In this document: positions 8,390 through 16,193 of the stretch, piece after piece
How the letters are laid out: each line of letters begins with the position of its first letter
Numbering within the stretch: position 1 is the first letter of the stretch
From: Streptomyces longhuiensis
GTDB taxonomy: Bacteria > Actinomycetota > Actinomycetes > Streptomycetales > Streptomycetaceae
Reading direction: 5' to 3'
NCBI RefSeq assembly: GCF_020616555.1
Contig: NZ_CP085173.1
Coordinates: forward strand, 7,642,001-7,706,000
Length of the DNA stretch: 64,000 bases
The notes under the pieces: model-generated
Databases searched by the model: none
What the model saw: the letters and a program-made list of their open reading frames with translations, nothing else
Told to the model about the DNA's origin: nothing
Made by a program: the position numbers and the translations under genes

Positions 8390-9018
8390 GCGGGGAGACG
8401 CCCTTTCGGGGAGGCGAGGGAGGGGACGGGGCTTGTCGCGTCGGGGGGCGTACCCAGCGTGTTCAGCGTCGTGCAGGCCATCGCGCACTGGCCGATCACC
8501 AGAAGCAGCTCGACCAGTTGCTCCGCGCGGAGTCGTTCCGCGAGCTCCTGCCAGAGGGCCTCGGGGAGCTCCGCGTGGTCGGCGAGGAGGTCGGCCGTAC
8601 GCAGGACGGCCAGGTCGGCCGGGTGCCAGCGGTGGGGAGAGAGGGCGGGGGAGGCCGTCGCGGCTACGTCGGCGGTGGTGAGGCCGGCCAGCCGCGCGTG
8701 CTCCTCGTGCCGCGCGCGTACGAAGTCGCAGCCCAGCCGGTGAGACGTACGCAGGATGGCCAGCTCCCGGTCCCGCAACGCCAACGTGCCTTGGTGGGTG
8801 AGGACTTGGGCGAGGCGCAGCCATGCCTCGGCGAGCGGAGGGTGGTGGGCGAGCGTGCCGAAGAGGTTCACGCGCCCCGGCCCGTCCTGGCTCGACGCGC
8901 CGAGCAGGTCGCGCAGGACGGGCGGCCACTCCTCGGCCGGCAACGGAGGGATGCGCGGGGTCACCGTGCGTGCACCGTCCCGGCCGCCGGGACCGGCGTG
9001 GTGTTCGGGGGTCTCCAT
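8386..9018 (-). CDS. Carboxymuconolactone decarboxylase / AhpD-like protein
   Basis: The 210-residue product belongs to the carboxymuconolactone decarboxylase family of helical proteins. Recognisable parts are RIPPLPAEEWPP at the start and LRDRELAILRTSHRLGCDF followed by RARHEEHARLAGL, the family core. Actinomycete members range from peroxidases to enzymes of unknown chemistry. Three starts are possible: ATG 9018; GTG 8964, which gives a more typical 192 residues; and GTG 9084, which overlaps the stop of the upstream ketosynthase (GTGA). The stretch before 8964 carries three TPEH motifs and may be untranslated. Its presence in a KAS/ACP/P450 operon is unusual and its role is unknown. Confidence 0.8.
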   Translation of the reverse strand: METPEHHAGPGGRDGARTVTPRIPPLPAEEWPPVLRDLLGASSQDGPGRVNLFGTLAHHPPLAEAWLRLAQVLTHQGTLALRDRELAILRTSHRLGCDFVRARHEEHARLAGLTTADVAATASPALSPHRWHPADLAVLRTADLLADHAELPEALWQELAERLRAEQLVELLLVIGQCAMACTTLNTLGTPPDATSPVPSLASPKGRLPA

Positions 9019-9080
9019 GCCCAGGCTGTCTCGGTCGGGAGTGGCGTGGTGCTCGGGGGTGCGCCCACCGTGTTCGGGTG

Positions 9081-10073
9081 TCACCACTCGCACACCATCA
9101 CTCCCGCGCTGGCCCCGCTCGCGAACCCGAACATGCCCACCAAGTCCCCACGTCGGAGTCGCCCTGTCTCCAGTGCCGTGGCCAGTTGCAGCGGGATCGT
9201 GTTCGTGGCCACGTTGCCGTGCGCGGGGAACGTGGTGAGTACGCGGTCGGGGTCCACGCCCACCCACGCGCACGCCACCTTGGTGAACGCGACCGACGGC
9301 TGGTGCACGCACACGAGGTCCAGCTCGTCGACCTTGACCCCCAGGTCGGTGACCGCGTCCCTCACCCTTTCGGGCATACCGGTGAACGACTTCACCAACT
9401 GCTCCGAATCGATGCGCAGTTGACCCAGTGCGCGGTGATGGGAGTAGGGGTTGGTCAGCGTGGCGGCCCGCCAGCCCCAGGAATTGGCGAAGAAGCGGGA
9501 GCCGATGATGCCGGGGCGCTCCGAGGCTTCGAGCAGCAGCGCGGATCCCATGTCGCCCGTGCTGAGGCTGGGCAGCGCGGTCAGTACGTCGGCGGGGTCG
9601 TCGACCGACCAGCGGCTCGCGCGCGTGGACACCTCTCCGGTGGTGACGAGGATGCGGCGGTACTGGCCCGACCTGATGAGGGCGTCGGCCACCTCGATGG
9701 CGTTGAGTACGCCGTTGCAGGCGTTCTTGAGGTCGAACACCGGGCAGTTCAGGCCGAGTTTGTCGGCGACCACGTGTGCGGTGGCGGGTTCCTCCAGGTC
9801 GGCGAGGATCCCGGCGAAGATCAGCAGGTCGACGTCCGAGGGGTCGGTGATCTCGCGCGCCTCGAACAGGCGGCGTGCCGCGTGGGCCGCGAGGTCGGAG
9901 GGCTGCTCGTGGGCGGGGGCGACGGTCCGCTCGGAGAGCCCGTACATGTGCGCCAGGACGCCCGGCGACAGGGAGACGTGGGGATTATGGCTACGGAAGC
10001 GTTCCTCCGCCTCGGCTACGGACTGTCGGCCGGGCGGCACATGGACCGCCGCGTGAAGGATGCTGCTGTACAC
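9081..10073 (-). CDS. Ketoacyl-ACP synthase III-like enzyme (second KAS III of operon)
   Basis: This thiolase-fold condensing enzyme of about 330 residues retains the Cys-His-Asn triad of FabH-type ketosynthases: NACNGV (Cys near residue 119), HQPSVAF (His) and HGNVATN (Asn). It should use an acyl-CoA or acyl-ACP donor, but several FabH homologues in natural-product clusters transfer acyl groups instead of condensing. The GTG at 10073 has no strong ribosome site. A GTG at 10178 overlaps the preceding stop but would add 35 low-complexity Pro/Ser residues with poor codon bias, so I rejected it. It is fourth in the operon, between the KAS II and the AhpD-like gene. Confidence 0.88.
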   Translation of the reverse strand: MYSSILHAAVHVPPGRQSVAEAEERFRSHNPHVSLSPGVLAHMYGLSERTVAPAHEQPSDLAAHAARRLFEAREITDPSDVDLLIFAGILADLEEPATAHVVADKLGLNCPVFDLKNACNGVLNAIEVADALIRSGQYRRILVTTGEVSTRASRWSVDDPADVLTALPSLSTGDMGSALLLEASERPGIIGSRFFANSWGWRAATLTNPYSHHRALGQLRIDSEQLVKSFTGMPERVRDAVTDLGVKVDELDLVCVHQPSVAFTKVACAWVGVDPDRVLTTFPAHGNVATNTIPLQLATALETGRLRRGDLVGMFGFASGASAGVMVCEW

Positions 10074-10174
10074 GGTCAACGGGGGGTGTTTTCTCTCGGG
10101 GGCAGAGGGGGCGGGGCGTGACGGAGAGCTGGGAGTAAAAGGGAGCTGGGGAGTCCGTGATCTCGGAGGCGAGC

Positions 10175-11416
10175 TCACGTCGCCGACGTCAGCGTCAGCA
10201 CCACGTTGTGCCCGCCGAAGCCGAAGGAGTGGGTGACGGCGGCCCGTACGCGTTGCGGGCGTGGTGCCCCGGTCACGCAGTCGAGGGGGAAGCCGAGCGT
10301 CCCGGGCGTGAGGTTCGCGACCGGTGGGACCGTGCCATGATGGATCGTCAGAGCAGTGAGCGCGGCCTCGATCGCTCCCGCCGCGCCCAGACTGTGGCCC
10401 AGTACGCCCTTGGGGGCGGTGACACTCGGGGCGTGCGGCAGGACACGGGCGATGAGCTCGGCCTCCGCGCGGTCGTTGAGGGGAGTGGAGGTGCCGTGGG
10501 CGTTGACATGGTCGATGTCGCCCGGGGCGAGCCCCGCGTCGGCGACGGCGGTGCGCAGCGCGCTCTCGGCGACCGCGCCCCCGGGTGCGGGCGCCGTCGG
10601 GTGGTGGGCGTCGGTCGACTGGCCCACCCCGGCGAGATGCGCGTACACGCGGTGGCCGCGGGCCCGTGCGTCCGCCGACCGTTCCAGTACGCAGACGGCC
10701 GCCCCTTCGGCGATCACGAAACCGTCGCGGTCGACGGCGAACGGCCTTGAGGCGGCCTCGGGTTCGTCGCTGCGCGCGGACAGCGCGCCCATCCGCTGGA
10801 ACCCCGTGGTGATGACCGGCGTGACGGCAGCTTCCGTACCGCCCGCGACGGCGATGTCGCAGGCGCCGGCCAGGAGCAGATCGCGGGCGACGGCGAGGGC
10901 GCTCGCGCCCGAGGCGCAGGCGCTCTCCGTGGCGAGGGAGGGGCCGTGTGCGCCCAGGTCGAGAGCCACCTCGCCCGCCGCCATGTTGGAGATGAGCATG
11001 GGGATGAGGGCGGGTGCGACCAGGTCGGGCCCGCACTTGAGGAACCGCTCCGACTGTTCCTCCAGATGCGCGGCGCCGGCCAGGCCCGAGCCGATGACCA
11101 CGGCGACCCGCGCTCCGCCCCAGTCTTCGCCGGGAGCGATTCCCGCATCCGCGACGGCCTCCCTGGCGGCGAGCACCGCGAGCCGGGTGAACTGCCCCAT
11201 CCGCCAGGACTTGCCCCCGCCGATCCGCGCCTGTTCGGGGGTCATGAGGGGGATACGGCAGGAGAAGTCGACCGGGAGTTCCTTGAGTTCGGGGTCCTGG
11301 GTGGCCGTGGACCGGCCTCGCAGCACCCCCGCCCACGTCGCCTCGCGGCCGATGCCGGCCGGGGTGATGAGGCCCAGGCCGGTGACGGAGATCGTACGGT
11401 CGGAAGGCGTCGTCAC
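10175..11416 (-). CDS. Ketoacyl-ACP synthase II (FabF-like)
   Basis: This is a 413-residue KAS I/II family chain-elongating ketosynthase. The catalytic residues are all present: ESACASGASA (Cys near residue 163), NAHGTSTPLND (His) and KGVLGHSLGAAG (His). The GTG start overlaps the stop of the ACP gene (GTGA), so enzyme and carrier are made together. As the only elongating ketosynthase in the operon it should extend the chain primed by one of the KAS III enzymes. No dedicated ketoreductase, dehydratase, enoyl reductase or acyltransferase is encoded, so those steps would be borrowed from the housekeeping fatty-acid synthase or are absent. Confidence 0.93.
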   Translation of the reverse strand: MTTPSDRTISVTGLGLITPAGIGREATWAGVLRGRSTATQDPELKELPVDFSCRIPLMTPEQARIGGGKSWRMGQFTRLAVLAAREAVADAGIAPGEDWGGARVAVVIGSGLAGAAHLEEQSERFLKCGPDLVAPALIPMLISNMAAGEVALDLGAHGPSLATESACASGASALAVARDLLLAGACDIAVAGGTEAAVTPVITTGFQRMGALSARSDEPEAASRPFAVDRDGFVIAEGAAVCVLERSADARARGHRVYAHLAGVGQSTDAHHPTAPAPGGAVAESALRTAVADAGLAPGDIDHVNAHGTSTPLNDRAEAELIARVLPHAPSVTAPKGVLGHSLGAAGAIEAALTALTIHHGTVPPVANLTPGTLGFPLDCVTGAPRPQRVRAAVTHSFGFGGHNVVLTLTSAT

Positions 11417-11715
11417 CGGACCCCTGCCGTGATCTGCCGGGTGGCGAGGGTGGCGGTCAGCTCGGCGACGGTGGTGCGCTTGGTGGCCTCCGACTCGTCC
11501 ACGCGTACGCCGAGCCGGTCCTGGAGCGCCAGGGCGAGTTCCGCGAGGGCGAGGGAGTCGAGGTCGAGACTCGCCAGGGTGGCGTCGGGGCGGATGCTGT
11601 CGGCACCGACCTCGAATTTCTCCGTGAGGACGGCGGCGACGGCGGCGCGGGCCCGGGACGCGGAAGCCACCCGGGTCGAGGGGGAGGCGAGGGGGGTGGG
11701 GGACGACGAGGACAT
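11413..11715 (-). CDS. Acyl carrier protein
   Basis: This 100-residue carrier has the phosphopantetheine site at Ser54 in LDLDSLALAEL. The flanking sequence is acidic and helical, as expected for an ACP. About 20 residues precede the usual start of the fold (MSSSSPTPLASPSTRVAS), a Ser-rich extension not found in housekeeping ACPs. Its stop overlaps the KAS II start. It carries the acyl chain for the ketosynthases and possibly for the P450. No phosphopantetheinyl transferase is encoded locally. Confidence 0.92.
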   Translation of the reverse strand: MSSSSPTPLASPSTRVASASRARAAVAAVLTEKFEVGADSIRPDATLASLDLDSLALAELALALQDRLGVRVDESEATKRTTVAELTATLATRQITAGVR

Positions 11716-11791
11716 GAGCGGTCCTTTCAGGTCGTGCGTGCGTGGGGTTCCGGTGGTGTGCGGTGTGCGGTGTGTCGGGATACGGGGAGGG

Positions 11792-12853
11792 TTATGAGGC
11801 TTGGGGCGGCGTACGCACCGGCGGGACCGCCGGCAGTTCGGGCCACAGGAGCGTGGCCGAGGCCCAGGTGAGGCCCGCGCCGAACGAGGTCAGCAGGACG
11901 CGCTGGCCGGGGGCCAGCAGGCCGCGGGACGCGGCGTCGGCGAGCGCCAGGGGGATGGAGGCGGCGCCGGTGTTGCCGACGTGCTCGATGTTGGACACCT
12001 GTCTCTGCGCGGGGAGCCGGAGACGTTCGGCGACCGCTTTGAGGATCCGGGCGTTGGCCTGGTGGGCGACGAACCGGTCCACGTCTTCGGTGGTCCACGC
12101 GGTGCGGTCGAGCACGGCGCGGGACGACTCGGTCATGCGGGTCACCGCGTGCCGGAACACCTCGCGCCCGCGCATGCGGAAGTGTCGGTCGGCCGGGGTG
12201 TGGGCGGCCGGGTCCGCGCGCTCGGCGGCGCCGCCTCCGGGCACCTGGATCAGTTCGTGTCCGGAGCCGTCGCTGCCGAGGTCGAAGGCGAGGACGCTGC
12301 CCGGCCCGCCATGGGCGCCGCGGCGCAGGACCACCGCGCCCGCGCCGTCCGCGAAGACGGTCCCCGCGCTGCGGTCGGCGGGGTCGACCAGGGTCGAGTA
12401 GACCTCCGCGCCCACGAGCAGGACGCGTTCGGCGGCGCCGGAGGCGATGACGCCCACGGCCGTCGCGAGTCCGTAGCCGAATCCGCTGCAGGCGGCCGAG
12501 ATGTCCCAGGCGGCGGCCCGTTCGAGGCCGAGGCGGGTGGCGAGGAGCGGGGCCATGGCGGGCATGGGCACGTCGGGGGTGGAGGTCGCGACGAGCACGG
12601 TGTCGGGGACGGGGTTGCCGGCGACGGCCAGCGCGCGGACGGCGGCCTCCAGGGCGAGTTCGCCGGTACGGACGCCGGGGCCGGCCCAGTGCCGGGCCGC
12701 GATCCCGGTCCGCCGCCGCACCCACGTGTCGTCGACGTCCCACGCGGCGGGGAGTTCGTCGTTGGTGACCCGGCGCGGTGGCACCCAGCCCGCCAGCCCC
12801 TCCAGGACCGCGCCGGACGGGCCGGCGGGCCTGTGCGCGTCAGCCGAAGTCAC
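11792..12853 (-). CDS. Ketoacyl-ACP synthase III (FabH-like), first gene of operon
   Basis: This 353-residue FabH-type enzyme should prime chain synthesis by condensing an acyl-CoA starter with malonyl-ACP. The triad is intact: SAACSGFGYG (Cys near residue 120), AHQANARI (His) and HVGNTGAAS (Asn). The N-terminus has the standard GWVPPRRVTNDEL and RRRTGIAARHW segments that shape the CoA tunnel. The GTG at 12853 follows GAGGATCGG, a good ribosome site, so I prefer it to longer in-frame starts. It leads a six-gene operon, and the promoter region upstream carries three direct repeats (12891-12976). Confidence 0.93.
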   Translation of the reverse strand: MTSADAHRPAGPSGAVLEGLAGWVPPRRVTNDELPAAWDVDDTWVRRRTGIAARHWAGPGVRTGELALEAAVRALAVAGNPVPDTVLVATSTPDVPMPAMAPLLATRLGLERAAAWDISAACSGFGYGLATAVGVIASGAAERVLLVGAEVYSTLVDPADRSAGTVFADGAGAVVLRRGAHGGPGSVLAFDLGSDGSGHELIQVPGGGAAERADPAAHTPADRHFRMRGREVFRHAVTRMTESSRAVLDRTAWTTEDVDRFVAHQANARILKAVAERLRLPAQRQVSNIEHVGNTGAASIPLALADAASRGLLAPGQRVLLTSFGAGLTWASATLLWPELPAVPPVRTPPQAS

Positions 12854-12890
12854 CCGATCCTCGTTCCACGTCTCGATCCTGCGTGCCGAT

Positions 12891-12976
12891 TCCCGTACGA
12901 AACCGCTGCTCACGAGGCGTGCTACTCCCGTACGAAGCAGGCTGCGCCCCGCACGGGCAGGTTGATTCCCGTACGA
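12891..12976 (-). repeat. Three direct repeats upstream of the KAS operon
   Basis: TCCCGTACGA occurs at 12891-12900, 12926-12935 and 12967-12976, with intervals of 35 and 41 bases. Each is preceded by A(T/C) and followed by A. On the minus strand each reads roughly TTCGTACGGGAA, itself near-palindromic. The position 40-120 bases before the FabH start suggests binding sites for a pathway regulator. The spacing does not fit the 11- or 22-base periodicity of SARP sites. Confidence 0.6.
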
Positions 12977-13090
12977 ACCGGGAAAACTGTAAGCACAGAA
13001 AGGATCTTCACAAACAGAAGGCCCCTTCGAACGAAATCCCAGAGAACGGCTGTCCGGCCGCATCCGCGCAGCTCAGAAGCGGAAGTAATA

Positions 13091-13131
13091 ATTCCGGAAT
13101 GGCTTCGGTGGGCCGAACGAGTGTCACTCGT
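13091..13131. promoter_or_regulatory. Two palindromes upstream of the Mut7-C gene
   Basis: ATTCCGGAAT at 13091-13100 is a perfect 10-base palindrome. ACGAGTG-T-CACTCGT at 13117-13131 is a perfect inverted repeat with 7-base arms. Both lie 85-130 bases upstream of the ATG at 13218. They may be operators for that gene or for the divergent KAS operon. Confidence 0.4.
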
Positions 13132-13217
13132 AAGGCGGTTCGGCGTGCGGCGGCCCTGGCTTCGTGCGAGGGAAAAACCCCAGGTCCCCGCCCCCGCGCG
13201 CATGGCATCCTGAGCCG

Positions 13218-13946
13218 ATGAACGGACCGGAGATCCTCGTCAGTGTCGTGCCCGAGTTGGAGCTTTTCGTTCCGCATGCGCGGCGCGGGGGAGCGGCCGT
13301 TGCGCTCGTCACCGACGGCGTGTCCACGCTGGGGCATGTGATCGAGTCGCTCGGCGTGCCGCTGACGGAGGTCGGGGCGCTGGTCGTGGACGGGCGCGAG
13401 GTGGCCGTCGGGCACATTCCCGTGGCCGGGGAGCGGATCGAGGTCCGGGCCGTCGTCCGGCCGCAGCGCGTCGAGGGCGCACCGCTGCGGTTCCTGCTCG
13501 ACGTCCATCTCGGCACGCTGGCACGGCGGTTGAGGCTGCTCGGGGTCGACTCCGCGTACGAGTCCACGGACATCGGCGACCCCGCGCTGGCGACCCGCTC
13601 CGCCGCCGAGCGGCGTGTCATGCTCAGCCGGGACCGCGGGCTGCTGCGGCGGCGTGAGCTGTGGGCCGGCGCGTATGTCTACAGCGACCGGCCCGACGAG
13701 CAACTACGCGACGTACTGGGCCGGTTCGCGCCCGAGCTGCGCCCCTGGACCCGGTGCACCGCCTGCAACGGGCTGCTGAAGGAAGCCCGTAAGGAAGACG
13801 TCGCCGACCTGCTCGAAGGCGGGACGCGTGGCACGTACGACGTGTTCGCCCAGTGCCGCGCGTGCGGGCGCGTGTACTGGCGGGGTGCCCATCACGACCG
13901 GTTGGAGGGGATCGTGGGGCGTGCGGTCGCCGAGTTCGGGGGCTGA
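13218..13946 (+). CDS. Mut7-C RNase domain protein with ubiquitin-like N-terminus
   Basis: This 242-residue protein matches the Mut7-C architecture. A beta-grasp (ubiquitin-like) N-terminal domain of about 85 residues is followed by a PIN-like Mut7-C nuclease domain with FLLDVHLGTLARRLRLLG and DSAYEST, and acidic residues typical of PIN folds (LSRDRGLL). A C-terminal zinc ribbon is formed by CTAC and CRAC pairs. The family is predicted to cleave RNA; its biological substrate in actinomycetes is not established. ATG 13218 is the first reasonable start. The last 55 bases overlap the 3' end of the converging permease gene. Confidence 0.85.
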   Translation: MNGPEILVSVVPELELFVPHARRGGAAVALVTDGVSTLGHVIESLGVPLTEVGALVVDGREVAVGHIPVAGERIEVRAVVRPQRVEGAPLRFLLDVHLGTLARRLRLLGVDSAYESTDIGDPALATRSAAERRVMLSRDRGLLRRRELWAGAYVYSDRPDEQLRDVLGRFAPELRPWTRCTACNGLLKEARKEDVADLLEGGTRGTYDVFAQCRACGRVYWRGAHHDRLEGIVGRAVAEFGG

Positions 13947-15358
13947 GGGGCTGCCTCGCCTTCCGGCATCAGTGGCGGTTCGATGCGCCAGGCGATCCGT
14001 TCCCCGTCCTGGACCACCCTGCGGTACGCGTACAGCACCACCGAGATCAGCAGGATGCCGACCGCGAGGAAGGACTCCGTCGCGCCCCCGTAGCCCGCGA
14101 GGGACGGGTGCGTGACGCCCACCGAGACGATCACGACGTTGAAGGCCAGGATGACCCAGGCGACCGGGATCCAGGCGCGGGCGCGGCGGATCGGGCGGGG
14201 CCAGTCGGGACGGTCCTTGCGCAGGAGCAGGAAGCCGGCGACCGCGAGTGTCATGGCCACCAGATAGCCGAAGTTGCTGGCGATGAGGATGCTCAGGGGC
14301 TCGCCGAGCAGGACCACGATCGCCGCGTTGACGAGCGCGTCCAGGGTGAGGGCACGGCCCGGCACGCCCCAGCGGTTCACCTTGTCGAGCTGCCGTACGG
14401 TCATGCCCTCGCGTGCCAGGCCGTACAGCGCCCGGCCCCCGTCGGCCGTGCACGACACCATGCCGAAGAACATCGAGACGATCAGGATGAGGACGCCGAC
14501 GTCGGAGAAGCCGCCGAGCGCCTGGGTGAACGCCGTGGCGAACGCGCCGACCGGGTCCGAGCGCAGCGTCTCCTCGCCGACGCTGCCGACCGTCGCGAGC
14601 GGGACGACGAAGAAGACGCCGAGCGAGATGAGGGACGTCAGCCGCAGGGCCTTCGCCGTGTCGCGGGCCGTGTCGCGGTACTCGGGGGCGAACGACGCGC
14701 AGATCTCCGTGCCGTACGTCGTCCAGGCCGTGACGTAGAACCACACGATCAGCGTCATCCAGCTGCCGCCGTGGTACCAGGTCAGACGGGACGCGTCCCA
14801 GCTGCCCGGGCGCAGGAACGGGGCGATGACGACCACCGCGAGGCCGCACATCACCAGGGCCGCGACGGCCTTGGAGACGCTCGCGGCCAGCCGTGCGCCG
14901 AAGTAGTTGCAGGCCCAGCCGCCGGCGATCGCCAGGACCGCGAGCGCTTCCGGGAGGCCGATGCGATGGCCGGGGAAGGGGAGCGACGGGGCGTGCGGGA
15001 ACCACTGGGCCGTGATGAGGTGGCCGATCGCCGCGCCGTTGACCGCGATGCTGAACGACCAGCCGATCCAGTACCCGTACGACGCCACGGCGCCCAGCGG
15101 GGCGAAGTAGCGCTTCCAGCCCTCCGTGGCGTATCTGCTGATGCCGCCGGACATGCCGGGGAACATCGCGGCGGTCTCGGCGAACAGCATGTTCTGCGCG
15201 AACGCGACGAGCGCCCCGACGCACCAGATGGTGATCGCCGTCCAGCCTCCGATCGCGCCCACGGTGTAACCCACCGTCAGGAGCAGGCCGTTGGGGATCA
15301 CCATGGCGATGGCGAGGCCGTCGCGCCAGGTCAGGGACTTGTGCAGCTGTTGGCTCAA
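13892..15358 (-). CDS. APC-family amino acid / amine permease
   Basis: This is a 12-helix amino acid-polyamine-organocation transporter of about 488 residues. Typical elements are the unwound first helix NGLLLTVGYTVGAIGGW, MSGGISRYATEGW in the second segment, and long hydrophobic runs throughout. I prefer TTG 15358, which follows AGGTGG. The longer in-frame GTG at 15445 would place the start codon inside the inverted repeat at 15444-15461. The gene diverges from a TetR regulator and an oxidoreductase, so its substrate is probably what that oxidoreductase degrades. The 3' end overlaps the converging Mut7-C gene by 55 bases. Confidence 0.88.
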   Translation of the reverse strand: MSQQLHKSLTWRDGLAIAMVIPNGLLLTVGYTVGAIGGWTAITIWCVGALVAFAQNMLFAETAAMFPGMSGGISRYATEGWKRYFAPLGAVASYGYWIGWSFSIAVNGAAIGHLITAQWFPHAPSLPFPGHRIGLPEALAVLAIAGGWACNYFGARLAASVSKAVAALVMCGLAVVVIAPFLRPGSWDASRLTWYHGGSWMTLIVWFYVTAWTTYGTEICASFAPEYRDTARDTAKALRLTSLISLGVFFVVPLATVGSVGEETLRSDPVGAFATAFTQALGGFSDVGVLILIVSMFFGMVSCTADGGRALYGLAREGMTVRQLDKVNRWGVPGRALTLDALVNAAIVVLLGEPLSILIASNFGYLVAMTLAVAGFLLLRKDRPDWPRPIRRARAWIPVAWVILAFNVVIVSVGVTHPSLAGYGGATESFLAVGILLISVVLYAYRRVVQDGERIAWRIEPPLMPEGEAAPQPPNSATARPTIPSNRS

Positions 15359-15443
15359 GGGGGCCACCTGTCTCGGTCGGGGGACTGACGGGAGAAGGTT
15401 CCGTGCGGCGGAAAGTGGGTGCCGTCGGGGTGTGTCGGCGGTC

Positions 15444-15461
15444 ACAATAATTCGTTATTGT
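15444..15461. promoter_or_regulatory. Probable TetR operator
   Basis: ACAATAA-TTCG-TTATTGT is a perfect inverted repeat of 7-base arms in the 168-base divergent promoter between the permease and the TetR gene. It is strikingly A/T-rich. A TetR dimer bound here could repress both directions. Confidence 0.65.
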
Positions 15462-15526
15462 TGGCCGGGATAGGGGTCCGGCAGTGGCCAATTCCAGAGA
15501 GACCGACGGGGAAACGAGGGGCGGGC

Positions 15527-16135
15527 ATGGGGGAGAAGGAGAACGGTGGCGACGCGGGCGAGGTGCAGCGCGAGCGGATCCTGCGGGCGGCCGCCCTGGT
15601 CATGGCCGAACGCGGCTTCGACGCGGCGCGCATGAGGGACGTGGCGCGCGGCGCCGGCGTGTCCATCGGCCTGCTCCAGCACTACTTCGACACCCGCGAC
15701 CTGCTGTTCCGCGAGGCCTTCGAGTGGTCGATCGGCGAACTCATCGCCCGCTGGCGCAAGGGCGCGTCCGCCGAGCCCGATCCGTGGCGCCGCTTCGAAC
15801 TCCTCGTACGCGAACTGGCCGACGACCCCGACCTTCAGCGCCGGTGCGCGACCTGGACCGAGTTCTGCGCGAGCGCCGCCCGCAGGCCCGAGCTGCGCGA
15901 CGGGGTGCGCCGCGCGCACCAGGACTGGCGCGAGCTCGTCCTCGGCATCGCCGAATCGGGCGTCGCCGCCGGGAAATTCGTGCCCGTCGTGCCCACCGAC
16001 GTCGCGGTGCGCTCCGTGCTCGCCGCCGTCGACGGCTGCGACATGGCCGTGGCGTCGGGCAGCGGCATGGGGGCCGAGGGCTACGCCGCCGTCATCCTCG
16101 CCACCGCCCGCTCGGTCCTCGGCGTACGCGACTGA
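15527..16135 (+). CDS. TetR-family transcriptional regulator
   Basis: This 202-residue regulator has an N-terminal helix-turn-helix: RERILRAAALVMAERGFDA, then MRDVARGAGVSIGLLQHYF, the standard TetR signature with LLQHYF in the recognition helix region. The C-terminal ligand domain is of the type found in BetI-like regulators (PDLQRRCATWTEFCASAAR). ATG 15527 has a GAGGGG site. It likely controls itself, the downstream oxidoreductase and the divergent permease through the 15444-15461 repeat, responding to the transported compound. Confidence 0.9.
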   Translation: MGEKENGGDAGEVQRERILRAAALVMAERGFDAARMRDVARGAGVSIGLLQHYFDTRDLLFREAFEWSIGELIARWRKGASAEPDPWRRFELLVRELADDPDLQRRCATWTEFCASAARRPELRDGVRRAHQDWRELVLGIAESGVAAGKFVPVVPTDVAVRSVLAAVDGCDMAVASGSGMGAEGYAAVILATARSVLGVRD

Positions 16136-16193
16136 GCTGCTTTCCCTCTCACACCACTCCATCAGAGCCGCAGTTCACAGGAGGCACCGCGCC

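Larger units (their letters stand above)
12854..13217. other. Intergenic region, 364 bases, divergent promoters with repeats
   Basis: This gap drives the KAS/ACP/P450 operon to the left and the Mut7-C gene to the right. It contains three copies of TCCCGTACGA, the palindrome ATTCCGGAAT (13091-13100) and a 15-base inverted repeat (13117-13131). The central part (about 12975-13110) has the lowest G+C. No additional gene is supported. Confidence 0.7.

Noticed and set aside
10074..10178. A GTGA-coupled earlier start for the second KAS III
   Set aside because: The 35 extra residues are Pro/Ser low complexity with only about 65% G/C at third positions, unlike real coding sequence here.
12891..12976. 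SARP-type binding repeats
   Set aside because: The intervals are 35 and 41 bases, not 11 or 22, and no SARP gene is in the window.
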